Assembly (NCBI RefSeq): GCF_007049795.1 | Contig: NZ_SCFY01000002.1 | Location: forward strand, 248,001 to 312,000 | Reading direction: 5' to 3' | DNA: 64,000 nucleotides | DNA from: Ectopseudomonas mendocina | GTDB lineage: Bacteria > Pseudomonadota > Gammaproteobacteria > Pseudomonadales > Pseudomonadaceae | Shown here: positions 7,036 to 18,618 of the stretch, piece by piece | Numbering within the stretch: the first letter of the stretch is position 1 | Layout of the letters: the number at the start of each line of letters is the position of its first letter | The notes under the pieces: model-generated | The model's database searches: none | Seen by the model: the letters and a program-made list of their open reading frames with translations, nothing else | Told to the model about the DNA's origin: nothing | Made by a program: the position numbers and the translations under genes

Positions 7036-9645
7036 TCAGCGCTTGTCCTCGACCTTCCACTTGCCGCCATCGAAGAACGCGCGCCAACCGGTCGGTTTGC
7101 CATCGACCTCGGACTGCACGTACTGCTCCTTGGTCTTGCGGCTGTAGCGAATCACCGCTGGGCGGCCATCCGGGTCCTTCTGTGGAGCATCGCAAAGGAA
7201 GTGGTACTTGGGATCGATCTCATGCTTGTGCGGAACGATTTCCAGCACCAGGGGTGCACGCGTCTCGCGGTTCTTGGGGAACTGGCTGGCGGCGAGGAAC
7301 AGGCCCGATGCGCCGTCACGCAGCACGTAGGTGTCGTCCACCTTCTCGCACTTGAGCTCGGGCATCTCCACCTTGTCCATCTTCGGCGGCGCCGCTTCGC
7401 CGTTCTTGAGCAGCTTGCGGGTGTTCTTGCAGCTGGCATTGGTGCAACCGAAGAACTTGCCGAAACGGCCCGTCTTGAGCTGCATCTGACTGCCGCACTT
7501 GTCGCACTCAAGGCTTGGTCCTTCGTAGCCCTTGATGCGGTACTGACCCTGCTCGATCTCGTAACCCGTGCAATCGGGGTTGTTGCCACAGATGTGCAGC
7601 TTGCGGGTTTCATCCAGCAGGTAGGCATCCATGGCCGTGGAGCAGATCGGGCAGCGATGCTTGCCAAGCAGTACGCGGGACTCGGACTCACCCTCGTCGT
7701 CGGCAGCAATCTCGTCGCCCGGCACCAGGTTGATGGTGGCCTTGCAGCGTTCCTTCGGCGGCAGCGCATAACCGGAGCAACCAAGGAACACGCCGGTGGA
7801 GGCAGTGCGGATCATCATCGGCCGGCCGCACTCGCGGCAGGGGATGTCGGTCAGCGTCGGCTGGTTGGCACGCATGCCGCCCTCACCCGCCTCGGCCACT
7901 TCGAGCTTCTTCTTGAAATCACCGTAGAACTCGTCGAGCAGATGCTTCCACTCGCGCTCACCCTGGGCCACATCGTCGAGATGCTCTTCCATGGTGGCGG
8001 TAAAGCTGTAATCCATCAGGTTGGCGAAGCTCTCGTCGAGACGCTCGGTGACGATGTCGCCCATTTTCTCGGCATAGAAACGACGGTTGTGCACCGTGAC
8101 GTAACCGCGATCCTGAATGGTGGAAATGATCGCTGCATAGGTGGACGGACGGCCGATACCGCGTTTTTCCAGCTCCTTGACCAGGCTCGCTTCGGAATAA
8201 CGCGCCGGCGGCTTGGTGAAGTGCTGGCTGGGGTCGAGCTGGATCAGCTTGAGACCCTCGCCTTCCTTCATTTCCGGCAGGACGTCGTCCTCGCCTGGCT
8301 TGCTCTGCTGCGGCAGCACGCGGGTGTAACCGTCGAACTTGAGGATGCGGCCCTTGGCGCGCAGCTCGAAGTTGCCGGCAGCCACGGTGACGCTGGTGGA
8401 CAGGTATTCGGCCGGTGGCATCTGGCAGGCTACGAACTGACGCCAGATCAGGTCATACAGGCGCTCGGCATCACGCTCCATGCCGGACAGCTGGGTCGGA
8501 CGCAAGTTGACGTCGGAGGGACGAATCGCTTCGTGCGCCTCCTGAGCGCCTTCCTTGCTCGAGTACTGGTTCGGCTTGCCAGGCAAGTACTTGTCGCCGT
8601 ACTCACTGCCGATGAAGCCACGCACCATCTCCACTGCGTCGTTCGACAGGTTGGTCGAGTCGGTACGCATATAGGTGATGTAGCCAGCCTCGTAGAGACG
8701 CTGGGCCATCATCATGGTTTTCTTAACGCCGAAGCCAAGACGGTTGCTCGCCGCCTGCTGCAGGGTGGAGGTGATGAAAGGCGCCGACGGCTTGCTGCTA
8801 GTCGGGCGATCTTCGCGCTTGACCACGCTGTAGCTGGAGGCCTTGAGCTTCTCCAGCGCCGCCATGGCCTGCGCTTCGTTGACCGGCTTGAAGGCCGAAC
8901 CGTCTTCGCGAACCACTTCGAAGCGCACCTTGGCGTTCTTCGCAGTACCGAGATCAGCGTGCACTTCCCAGTATTCTTCCGGGACGAAGGCACGAATTTC
9001 TTTTTCACGCTCAACGACCAGCTTCACCGCCACCGACTGCACACGACCGGCAGACAGGCCACGGGCGATCTTGGCCCACAGCAGCGGCGAGACCATGTAG
9101 CCCACCACACGATCAAGGAAACGGCGTGCCTGCTGGGCGTTGACGCGGTTGATGTCCAGCTCACCGGGCTTGGAGAAGGCATCCTGAATCGCCTTCTTGG
9201 TGATCTCGTTGAACACCACGCGCTTATAGCGGCTGTCATCACCACCGATGGACTCGCGCAGGTGCCAGGCGATGGCCTCCCCTTCGCGATCCAAGTCGGT
9301 TGCGAGATAGATGGTGTCAGCATCCTTGGCCAGGCGGCGCAGCTCTTCGACCACCTTTTCCTTGCCGGGTAGGATCTCGTACTTGGCCTTCCAGCCGTGC
9401 TCGGGGTCGACACCCATGCGCGCGAACAGCTGGCGCTTGGCCTTTTCCTTGGGCGACAGCGCAGGCGCTTCACCGGCGGCAGCCTTGCCACGCTTGGCAG
9501 GCTCCTTGGTGGCGCTTGCCGAGCCGCTGGTAGGCAGGTCACGGATGTGGCCGATGCTCGACTTCACCACGTACTGGCTGCCCAGGTACTTGTTGATGGT
9601 CTTGGCCTTGGCCGGGGATTCCACGATGACCAGCGATTTGCCCAT
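7036..9645 (-). CDS. topA: DNA topoisomerase I (type IA)
   Basis: An 869-residue enzyme that relaxes negative supercoils. The N-terminal Toprim domain is seen at [14 protein letters not shown] and [15 protein letters not shown] (DxDxE metal site). The catalytic Tyr325 lies in [12 protein letters not shown]. Three C-terminal zinc ribbons carry the Cys clusters near residues 600-740 ([22 protein letters not shown]), followed by a further topoisomerase C-terminal repeat region. The insert after residue 40 (about 30 residues, Ala/Lys rich) is seen in Pseudomonas TopA. Length and motifs are complete. Confidence 0.98.
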   Translation of the reverse strand: MGKSLVIVESPAKAKTINKYLGSQYVVKSSIGHIRDLPTSGSASATKEPAKRGKAAAGEAPALSPKEKAKRQLFARMGVDPEHGWKAKYEILPGKEKVVEELRRLAKDADTIYLATDLDREGEAIAWHLRESIGGDDSRYKRVVFNEITKKAIQDAFSKPGELDINRVNAQQARRFLDRVVGYMVSPLLWAKIARGLSAGRVQSVAVKLVVEREKEIRAFVPEEYWEVHADLGTAKNAKVRFEVVREDGSAFKPVNEAQAMAALEKLKASSYSVVKREDRPTSSKPSAPFITSTLQQAASNRLGFGVKKTMMMAQRLYEAGYITYMRTDSTNLSNDAVEMVRGFIGSEYGDKYLPGKPNQYSSKEGAQEAHEAIRPSDVNLRPTQLSGMERDAERLYDLIWRQFVACQMPPAEYLSTSVTVAAGNFELRAKGRILKFDGYTRVLPQQSKPGEDDVLPEMKEGEGLKLIQLDPSQHFTKPPARYSEASLVKELEKRGIGRPSTYAAIISTIQDRGYVTVHNRRFYAEKMGDIVTERLDESFANLMDYSFTATMEEHLDDVAQGEREWKHLLDEFYGDFKKKLEVAEAGEGGMRANQPTLTDIPCRECGRPMMIRTASTGVFLGCSGYALPPKERCKATINLVPGDEIAADDEGESESRVLLGKHRCPICSTAMDAYLLDETRKLHICGNNPDCTGYEIEQGQYRIKGYEGPSLECDKCGSQMQLKTGRFGKFFGCTNASCKNTRKLLKNGEAAPPKMDKVEMPELKCEKVDDTYVLRDGASGLFLAASQFPKNRETRAPLVLEIVPHKHEIDPKYHFLCDAPQKDPDGRPAVIRYSRKTKEQYVQSEVDGKPTGWRAFFDGGKWKVEDKR

Positions 9646-9963
9646 GGATCAGAAAATTCCTGAATTGCGAAATATAGAAGGCTGGGAAGCCATATGAGCC
9701 TGCTCACGAGCTCGTGAGCTAGAGTGATACAAACCGGTGGAGGCCCCGCAAAAACAAGCGAGGAAGCGGAGTTTACGAGTGGTAAAATTGCATTACTCGT
9801 TTCACTCGCCCTTCGGGCCGTCCTCCGGACGTTCAGTGACAAGTCACTGTCCGAGCTTGTTTTTAACGCAGTAGCGCCGACGCGCAACAGATCGTGAACA
9901 GGTTCTAAGGCCCCGCTATATATAGTGGTGACCGAGCGAAGGTCAAGCGCAGGGGTTGCACAG
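9646..9963. other. Gene-free stretch upstream of topA
   Basis: This 318-bp intergenic segment should carry the topA promoter at its left end. Its central part is the palindromic repeat annotated separately at 9740-9880. An AT-rich run, CTATATATAGTGG, follows near 9915-9927 and could be a promoter element for topA, but no good paired -35 was identified. No open frame here looks coding. Confidence 0.6.
9740..9880. repeat. Palindromic intergenic repeat, copy 1 (diverged)
   Basis: An imperfect palindrome related to the copy at 15608-15748. Shared blocks are GCGGAGTTTACG (9766-9777 here, 15665-15676 there) and an AACGCAGTA motif near the right arm (9865-9873 here). The arms here are AAAAACAAGC (9750-9759) and GCTTGTTTTT (9855-9864), a perfect 10-bp pair. 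The centre contains smaller hairpins. It lacks any coding capacity. Confidence 0.7.
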
Positions 9964-10206
9964 TCAGGCTTGTGAAGCGCCGATAGGGCTGACTTCGGCC
10001 TGAATCAAAGCAAAGCGTGGAACGCGCTTGCCGTCCACCTCGATCTCTTCACAGAACATGCTCAGCGGCCGCACCCAGAGGCCGAACTCGCCGTACAGCG
10101 CCTGGTAAACCACAACCTCTTCCTCGTTCTCGGAATGGCGCGCCACCCCAAATACGCGGTACTGCGGGCCTTTGTAGTGGCGATAGAGTCCTGGCTGCAA
10201 CTGCAT
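9964..10206 (-). CDS. DUF1653 domain protein
   Basis: An 80-residue protein with the DUF1653 pattern: GLYRHYKGPQYRVFGVARHSE near the N-terminus, then VVVYQALYGE and WVRPLSMFCE. It is a small SH3-like beta fold of unknown function, widespread in bacteria (PA3012-like). It is the last gene downstream of fadBA on the same strand but is separated from fadA by a stem-loop, so it may be transcribed independently. Confidence 0.85.
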   Translation of the reverse strand: MQLQPGLYRHYKGPQYRVFGVARHSENEEEVVVYQALYGEFGLWVRPLSMFCEEIEVDGKRVPRFALIQAEVSPIGASQA

Positions 10207-10240
10207 GAGCGGTTCCCGAAATAAAAAGCCGTAGAAAGCA

Positions 10241-10265
10241 AAACCGGGGCACTAGGCCCCGGTTT
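10241..10265. terminator. Stem-loop after fadBA
   Basis: A perfect 10-bp stem AAACCGGGGC / GCCCCGGTTT with a 5-nt loop lies 14 bp past the fadA stop. On the minus strand it is followed by TTTTGCTTTC, a weak T-rich tail, consistent with termination of fadBA. Confidence 0.75.
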
Positions 10266-10279
10266 CTGTCCGCTGGCGC

Positions 10280-11485
<1,206 letters not shown>

Positions 11486-13633
11486 TTAACCGAAGAACTT
11501 CTGGCCCTTGGCGGCCATTTCGCGAAGTTTTGCGGTCGGGTGGTACAGGGCGCCCAGCTCGGCATACTTGTCAGCCAGGGCGACGAATTCAGCAACACCG
11601 ATGGAATCGATGTAGCGCAGCGCACCGCCACGGAAGGGAGGGAAGCCGATACCGTAGATCAGGCCCATGTCGGCCTCGGCTGCGGTGTCGACGATGCCGT
11701 CTTCCAGGCAACGAACGGTTTCCATGCACAGCGGGATCATCATGAAATTGATGATGTCCTCGTCGGTGACTTCACGCTCTTCGACCACGATGGACTTGAG
11801 CAGCTCATAAGCCGCCGGATCGGAGACCTTCTTCGGCTTGCCGCGCTTGTCGGTTTCGTAGGCGTAGAAGCCTTTGCCATTCTTCTGGCCCAGGCGGTTG
11901 GCTTCGTACATCACGTCGACGGCGGTCTTGCCTTCGACAGCCATGCGATCCGGGAAGCCTTCGGCCATCACGTCACGGCCGTGGTGGCCGGTGTCGATGC
12001 CGACCACGTCGGACAGATAAGCCGGGCCCATGGGCCAGCCGAACTTCTCCATCACCTTGTCGATACGCACGAAGTCGACGCCGAAGCCCAGCAGCTTGGA
12101 GAAGCCGCCGAAGTACGGGAACAGCACACGGTTGACCAGGAAGCCCGGGCAGTCGTTGACCACGATCGGGTTCTTGCCCATTTTCTTGGCGTAGGCAACG
12201 GTGGTGGCAACGGCCACTTCGCTGGACTTCTCGCCACGGATGACTTCCACAAGCGGCATCATGTGCACCGGGTTGAAGAAGTGCATGCCGACGAAGTTTT
12301 CCGGACGCTTGAGCGCCTGGGCCAACAGGCTGATGGAGATGGTCGAGGTGTTGGAGGCCAGGATGGCGTCTTCACGCACCACGCCTTCCACTTCTGCCAG
12401 CACGATCTGCTTGACCTTGGGGTTCTCGACCACGGCTTCGACGACGATGTCGACGTTGCCGAAATCACCGTAGGACATGGTCGGGCGGATGGCGTTGAGG
12501 GCTTCAGCCATCTTCGCAGGGGTCATACGGCCCTTCTCGACGCGCTTGCCGAGCAGCTTGGAAGCCTCGTTCAAGCCCATCTGGATACCCTCTTCACGGA
12601 TATCCTTCATCAAGATCGGCGTACCTTTGGAAGCCGACTGGTAGGCAATGCCACCACCCATGATGCCGGCGCCGAGTACGGCAGCCAGTTTCACGTCGCG
12701 GGCGATTTCGTCGTGGTGCTTGGCTTTCTTTTTCAGCTCCTGATCGTTCAGGAACAGGCCGATCAGGCTCTCGGCAACCGAGGTCTTGGCCAGTTTGACG
12801 AAGCCGGCAGCCTCAACTTCCAGCGCCTTGTCACGGCCGAAGTTGGCGGCTTTCTGAATGGTCTTGATCGCCTCGACCGGAGCCGGGTAGTTCGGGCCGG
12901 CCTGGCCAGCAACGAAGCCCTTGGCGGTCTCGAAGCACATCATCTGCTCGATGGCGTTGAGCTTGAGCTTTTCCAGCTTGGGCTGACGCTTGGCCTTGTA
13001 GTCCAGCTCACCGGAGATGGCGCGCTTGACCAGATCCAGCGCGGCGGCCTGCAGCTTGTCTGCACTGACTACAGCATCGACGGCGCCCACTTTCAGGGCG
13101 TCTTCGGCGCGGTTTTCCTTGCCCGATGCAATCCACTCGACGGCGTTGTCGGTACCGATCACGCGCGGCAGACGCACGGTGCCGCCGAAGCCTGGGTAGA
13201 TGCCCAGTTTGACTTCTGGCAGGCCGATCTTGGCGCTATCGCTCATGACACGGTAGTCACCGGCCAGGCACATCTCGAAACCGCCACCCAGGGCGATGCC
13301 GTTGATGGCGACGACGGTCGGCACGGCGAGGTCTTCGAAATCACTGAAGATCTTGTTGGCTTCCAGGTTGCCAGCCACCAGTTCTTCGTCGGGCAGTTTG
13401 AAGTTATCGACGAATTCGGTGATATCGGCACCGACGATGAACACGTCTTTGCCACTGGTGACAATCACGCCCTTGATCGAACCGTCAGCCTTGATCGCGT
13501 CGACGGAGGCGCGCAGCTCATTGAGGGTAAGACGGTTGAATTTGTTGACGGACTCACCCTTGAGGTCGAACTTCAATTCGACGATGCCACTCTCAAGAGC
13601 CTTAACCGTGATGGCTTTACCTTCGTAAATCAT
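11486..13633 (-). CDS. fadB: Fatty-acid oxidation complex alpha subunit FadB
   Basis: A 715-residue multifunctional enzyme. The N-terminal crotonase-fold domain (about 1-190) gives enoyl-CoA hydratase and isomerase activities. The central 3-hydroxyacyl-CoA dehydrogenase domain starts with the NAD-binding glycines [18 protein letters not shown] near residue 320 and contains [17 protein letters not shown]. The start at [10 protein letters not shown] is chosen because it is the known N-terminus and gives exactly the family length; the longer frame adds 49 unrelated residues. PsrA represses fadBA in P. aeruginosa, and psrA is nearby here. Confidence 0.97.
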   Translation of the reverse strand: MIYEGKAITVKALESGIVELKFDLKGESVNKFNRLTLNELRASVDAIKADGSIKGVIVTSGKDVFIVGADITEFVDNFKLPDEELVAGNLEANKIFSDFEDLAVPTVVAINGIALGGGFEMCLAGDYRVMSDSAKIGLPEVKLGIYPGFGGTVRLPRVIGTDNAVEWIASGKENRAEDALKVGAVDAVVSADKLQAAALDLVKRAISGELDYKAKRQPKLEKLKLNAIEQMMCFETAKGFVAGQAGPNYPAPVEAIKTIQKAANFGRDKALEVEAAGFVKLAKTSVAESLIGLFLNDQELKKKAKHHDEIARDVKLAAVLGAGIMGGGIAYQSASKGTPILMKDIREEGIQMGLNEASKLLGKRVEKGRMTPAKMAEALNAIRPTMSYGDFGNVDIVVEAVVENPKVKQIVLAEVEGVVREDAILASNTSTISISLLAQALKRPENFVGMHFFNPVHMMPLVEVIRGEKSSEVAVATTVAYAKKMGKNPIVVNDCPGFLVNRVLFPYFGGFSKLLGFGVDFVRIDKVMEKFGWPMGPAYLSDVVGIDTGHHGRDVMAEGFPDRMAVEGKTAVDVMYEANRLGQKNGKGFYAYETDKRGKPKKVSDPAAYELLKSIVVEEREVTDEDIINFMMIPLCMETVRCLEDGIVDTAAEADMGLIYGIGFPPFRGGALRYIDSIGVAEFVALADKYAELGALYHPTAKLREMAAKGQKFFG

Positions 13634-14101
13634 CAACTGATCTCCACGGTATGGAAGCTGAACAGTACACATCGGAGCCAACCGGCAGGCTAGCCTGCGG
13701 CAGCGCCGCACGAGCATAGCCCCAATCGGTACGACACACCCACCGACGCGATATTCGGGCTGTAATGGCGCGCCTAACAAGGCAAACGCTCAATTCATAC
13801 GCCCGTTTGATTTGGGTGTGCACACCTTCAGGGAAAACCCTGCGCTTGTCAATTGGCCTCTTTTCGTCGATTTCCCGACGATTTCTGCAGGCCTGGTCAT
13901 TCGTGGCCTCCAGCCGATTTCGATAAACAGCGTCAATAACGCACTATTGCGAGCGTTTTCCTGCTTGATACGGTCACTCCCGGATGCCTAGCCAAATTGC
14001 TACGCTCCGGGTACAGTCGTCTCACTTTCAGCTGGCACAGCGCCACCTGAAGGCAATACAAAAACAAATCGAGCCCCACGATGGGCCATATGGAGTCACC
14101 A
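13634..14101. other. Intergenic region between divergent fadB and the 14.1-kb gene
   Basis: 468 bp with no credible gene. It should hold the fadBA promoter. PsrA-type half sites CAAAC (13783-13787) and GTTTG (13805-13809) face each other but are 17 bp apart, too far for the consensus spacing of 2-4, so no confident PsrA operator is called. Several short hairpins occur (for example AGGGAAAACCCT near 13831), none with a T-run. Confidence 0.5.
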
Positions 14102-14923
14102 ATGTCGGGCCGCCGTTCGCTTGCATTCCCCCTGAGCGCCCTGCTCGTTTTTCTCTTCACGCTGCTCTCCCCTCCCCTGCTCAGCGCCGCACCGGCCGAT
14201 GACCTGCTGCGCTTGCACCAGTTACGCCTGGCGACGCAAAAAAGCCTGGGCGACTTCTACATGTACAACGGCATGGAAGGTGATCAACGCTACGCGCGGA
14301 TGATTGGCGAATCCCTGCAGGCAGGCCAATCGCACCTGGACGGCATGGGCGAAATGCCCGGGGATGCGAGCAAGGCGCTGCGCGCGCAGCTGCAAACCAA
14401 TTGGCAAAGTTACCGCAGCGGGCTCCAGACACTGATGGACGCCATGCGCAGCCAGGGCTTCACTGACCTGCAACCCGTCGCCGATCTGGCCGAGAACAAC
14501 CAACGCATCATGGCCATTAGTCAGGAGCTGTATCAGAAGATTCAGCAAGAAAGCGGTGTCAGCGTACCGCAGCTGACGCAGAAGAGCCGTGAGCAAAGCC
14601 TGCTGATGCAGAATATCGCGCTGGACTATGCTTCACGCAGTGCCTCGGTCGGCGCCAGCTTCTTCGGCGGCGGCGAAGAACGCGCCATCGATGAGCTGGC
14701 AGGCGAATTCGCCAGCAAGCTGGACAATCTCAGCACCGCCCAGCAGAACACTCCGGAGATCAGCGCAGCGCTGAACTCCATCGGCACCAAATGGCGTTAC
14801 ATCGAGAAATCCCTGCGCAACTACAACGAAAACACCGTACCTTTCCTGATCAGCAAGTATTCCGACAGCATCATCGAAGGCCTGGAAGGTGTTGCGGCCC
14901 AATACGCTGCCTCCCAGCATTGA
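14102..14923 (+). CDS. Secreted helical protein of unknown function
   Basis: A 273-residue protein with a clear signal peptide (SGRRSLAFPLSALLVFLFTL then a cleavage region ending SAAPAD). The mature part is almost entirely predicted helical, with repeated heptad-like segments such as LRLATQKSLGDFYMYNG and SREQSLLMQNIALDYASRS. This resembles periplasmic four-helix sensor bundles (PilJ-type), but no signalling domain follows. The start at 14102 is preferred over 14081 because TGGAG lies 6 bp upstream. It is divergent from fadB and ends at a strong terminator. Function unknown; a conserved neighbour of fadBA in Pseudomonas as far as I recall. Confidence 0.75.
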   Translation: MSGRRSLAFPLSALLVFLFTLLSPPLLSAAPADDLLRLHQLRLATQKSLGDFYMYNGMEGDQRYARMIGESLQAGQSHLDGMGEMPGDASKALRAQLQTNWQSYRSGLQTLMDAMRSQGFTDLQPVADLAENNQRIMAISQELYQKIQQESGVSVPQLTQKSREQSLLMQNIALDYASRSASVGASFFGGGEERAIDELAGEFASKLDNLSTAQQNTPEISAALNSIGTKWRYIEKSLRNYNENTVPFLISKYSDSIIEGLEGVAAQYAASQH

Positions 14924-14958
14924 TGCCCCAGATTTCCGGCCTGCCTGGCCCAACCATT

Positions 14959-14985
14959 GCCCGGTGCTCGCACCGGGCTTTTCTT
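14959..14985 (+). terminator. Rho-independent terminator
   Basis: A perfect 8-bp stem GCCCGGTG / CACCGGGC with a 4-nt loop is followed by TTTTCTTT. It ends the transcript of the secreted helical protein gene. Confidence 0.9.
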
Positions 14986-15072
14986 TGCCTTATTTAACGA
15001 CCAGTCGCCCTGCCCCACACAATGGGGCCATACTTGATACAGAGCCATTTGCCCCCTTGAGGAGAACTCACC

Positions 15073-15522
15073 ATGCCCTACCAGCACATTCTGGTCGCCG
15101 TCGACCTGACCGAGGAATGCGACCCTGTAGTGGTACGCGCGCAGAAACTGGCGCAGGCCAGTGGCGCCAAGATGTCCCTGGTGCATATCGTCGAACCGAT
15201 GGCCATGGCCTTTGGTGGTGACGTGCCGATGGACCTGTCGATGCTGCAGCAACAGCAGTTCGAGCAGGCCCGCGAGCGCCTGGACAGCTTCACCGGCAAG
15301 TATCCCGAACTGACCGCGGACCAGCGCCACCTGGCTTATGGCCAACCGCGCCAGGAAATTCACCGCCTGGCCGAAGAACAGGGTTGCGATCTGATCGTGG
15401 TTGGCAGCCATGGCCGCCACGGCCTGGCGCTGCTGCTGGGTTCCACCGCTAATGACGTGCTGCATGGCGCGCCCTGCGACGTGCTCGCAGTGCGCCTGAA
15501 GAAAGGCGAAAAAGGCGCTTGA
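15073..15522 (+). CDS. Universal stress protein (UspA family)
   Basis: A 149-residue single-domain Usp. The N-terminal strand PYQHILVAVDLTEE and the C-terminal nucleotide-binding signature, VVGSHGRHGLALLLGSTANDVL (G-2x-G-9x-G-S/T type), are intact, so it is probably an ATP-binding UspA member. A GAGGAG site lies 7 bp before the ATG. It stands alone between a terminator and a REP sequence. Such proteins support survival under starvation or anaerobiosis; the specific trigger cannot be read from the sequence. Confidence 0.92.
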   Translation: MPYQHILVAVDLTEECDPVVVRAQKLAQASGAKMSLVHIVEPMAMAFGGDVPMDLSMLQQQQFEQARERLDSFTGKYPELTADQRHLAYGQPRQEIHRLAEEQGCDLIVVGSHGRHGLALLLGSTANDVLHGAPCDVLAVRLKKGEKGA

Positions 15523-15528
15523 GATCGC

Positions 15529-15552
15529 GTCGCGGCTAAAGCCCCTCCCACA
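15529..15552. repeat. REP-type sequence
   Basis: A 24-bp segment starting GTCGCGGCTAAAGCCCC and ending TCCCACA is identical to 24561-24584. It is part of the common Pseudomonas REP family. A partly complementary half (TGGGAGGCGCTTCAGCGGCG) follows near 15567. Confidence 0.8.
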
Positions 15553-15607
15553 CAGTAGCTGCCCAGTGGGAGGCGCTTCAGCGGCGAGCTTGTTGGCTTC
15601 GGACTTA

Positions 15608-15748
15608 GAGGGTGTTTACAAGATAGGCGAACGAAGGCAAGACAAGGCGAAAACGATCGAGAAAGCGGAGTTTACGTGCTGTAAATGAGCATTTCGAGAT
15701 CGTTTTCAACGCAGTATTGCCAAGTGCAGCCATTTTGTAGACACCCTC
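15608..15748. repeat. MITE-like palindromic repeat, copy 2
   Basis: A 141-bp element bounded by near-perfect 14-bp terminal inverted repeats, GAGGGTGTTTACAA (15608-15621) and TTGTAGACACCCTC (15735-15748), with 13 of 14 positions pairing. An inner perfect pair AAAACGATC / GATCGTTTT lies at 15650-15658 and 15698-15706 around GTTTACGTGCTGTAAA. Its right end touches the stop codon of the next minus-strand gene. No coding potential; similar repeats are scattered through Pseudomonas genomes. Confidence 0.85.
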
Positions 15749-16435
15749 TTACTCGAACGATTCGCCCGCGCTCATGACCAGCGGGCGAATCTTCTGCAGC
15801 TGGGTTTCCAGCGACACCGTCATGCTCGATGACATCGAGAAGAAGGTCAGGAAAGCCTTGAGGTTGGAGTCGCCTTCACAGGTGTCGTGAATACGCTGCC
15901 AGAAGGCCTGGTTGACCAGTTTCAGTTGCTGGAACATGCGCACCAGCCCCTTCAGCTCCCAATCGGCCAGACGCCCCTCGCGCATATTGAAGTACTGCCG
16001 TGACAGGTACAGCGATACCGCACGCAGGATGAATTCCTGATTATTGGCAAACGGCAGATGGTGCTGCGCCATGGGTTTCAGGCGCGCCAGCACTGGGCAG
16101 GCGCTGGTGGCCATGATCACGCCGAGCAACGCACGCAGCCCCTCTTCCAAGCCGACATGCTTGGTGTACTCACGCTCCGGCGTGCGTACCCAGACGCTGG
16201 CTTTTTTAAATGCCGGCAGGCCACGAAAATCCTCGATCACCCGATGCAGATCGACCGCAGCCGGACAATGGCTGAACTGGTCGCGACTCAGTGGGCAATT
16301 GCTGCACTGCTGATGTTCAAGGCGCGTCCAGGCGGGAGCCTGTTGCGCCTGAATGGGGTCATACTCGCGATTCAGCTCGATCCGGTAGCTGAACTGATGA
16401 TTGTCGTCGAGAGTAATGCGGTACTCGATGGCCAT
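15749..16435 (-). CDS. Conserved hypothetical protein with Cys cluster (DUF6901-like)
   Basis: A 228-residue soluble protein, recalled as a Pseudomonas-conserved family (PA3018-like, DUF6901). It begins with a beta-rich section, MAIEYRITLDDNHQFSYRIEL, then carries the cluster CSNCPLSRDQFSHCP near residues 43-57, whose three Cys and one His could bind metal. The rest is helical. It lies directly downstream of uup on the same strand (18 bp gap), so the two are probably co-transcribed. The TAA stop abuts the palindromic repeat exactly. Function unknown. Confidence 0.75.
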   Translation of the reverse strand: MAIEYRITLDDNHQFSYRIELNREYDPIQAQQAPAWTRLEHQQCSNCPLSRDQFSHCPAAVDLHRVIEDFRGLPAFKKASVWVRTPEREYTKHVGLEEGLRALLGVIMATSACPVLARLKPMAQHHLPFANNQEFILRAVSLYLSRQYFNMREGRLADWELKGLVRMFQQLKLVNQAFWQRIHDTCEGDSNLKAFLTFFSMSSSMTVSLETQLQKIRPLVMSAGESFE

Positions 16436-16453
16436 TGCCCGCTCGTTCCTTCG

Positions 16454-18379
<1,926 letters not shown>

Positions 18380-18618
18380 GGGCATCTCCAGAAACAGGCG
18401 GCGCATTCTACCCGAGTTACAGGTTGGCTGTGGCCGTTTCCACCCCAGCAGCGGGCACCTCGGCAAAGCACTCGCAATAGCACTGCGCCATGCATTTTTT
18501 CTGCATGTGTCCATCTGGCGCGACGGCATTCACCGCGCCCCGCTGAAGCGCTAAGCTAAGGGCATGCAACGATATGGAACCTGTTGCCCCCACTCTCTGC
18601 TTGCCCCCTGGAAATGCC

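Noticed and set aside
7201..9372. 723-codon plus-strand frame opposite topA
   Set aside because: Antisense shadow of topA; protein is His/Gln/Leu-rich with no recognisable domain.
13783..13809. Widely spaced CAAAC and GTTTG upstream of fadB as a PsrA operator
   Set aside because: Spacing of 17 bp does not fit the 2-4 bp consensus, so it is noted as half sites only.
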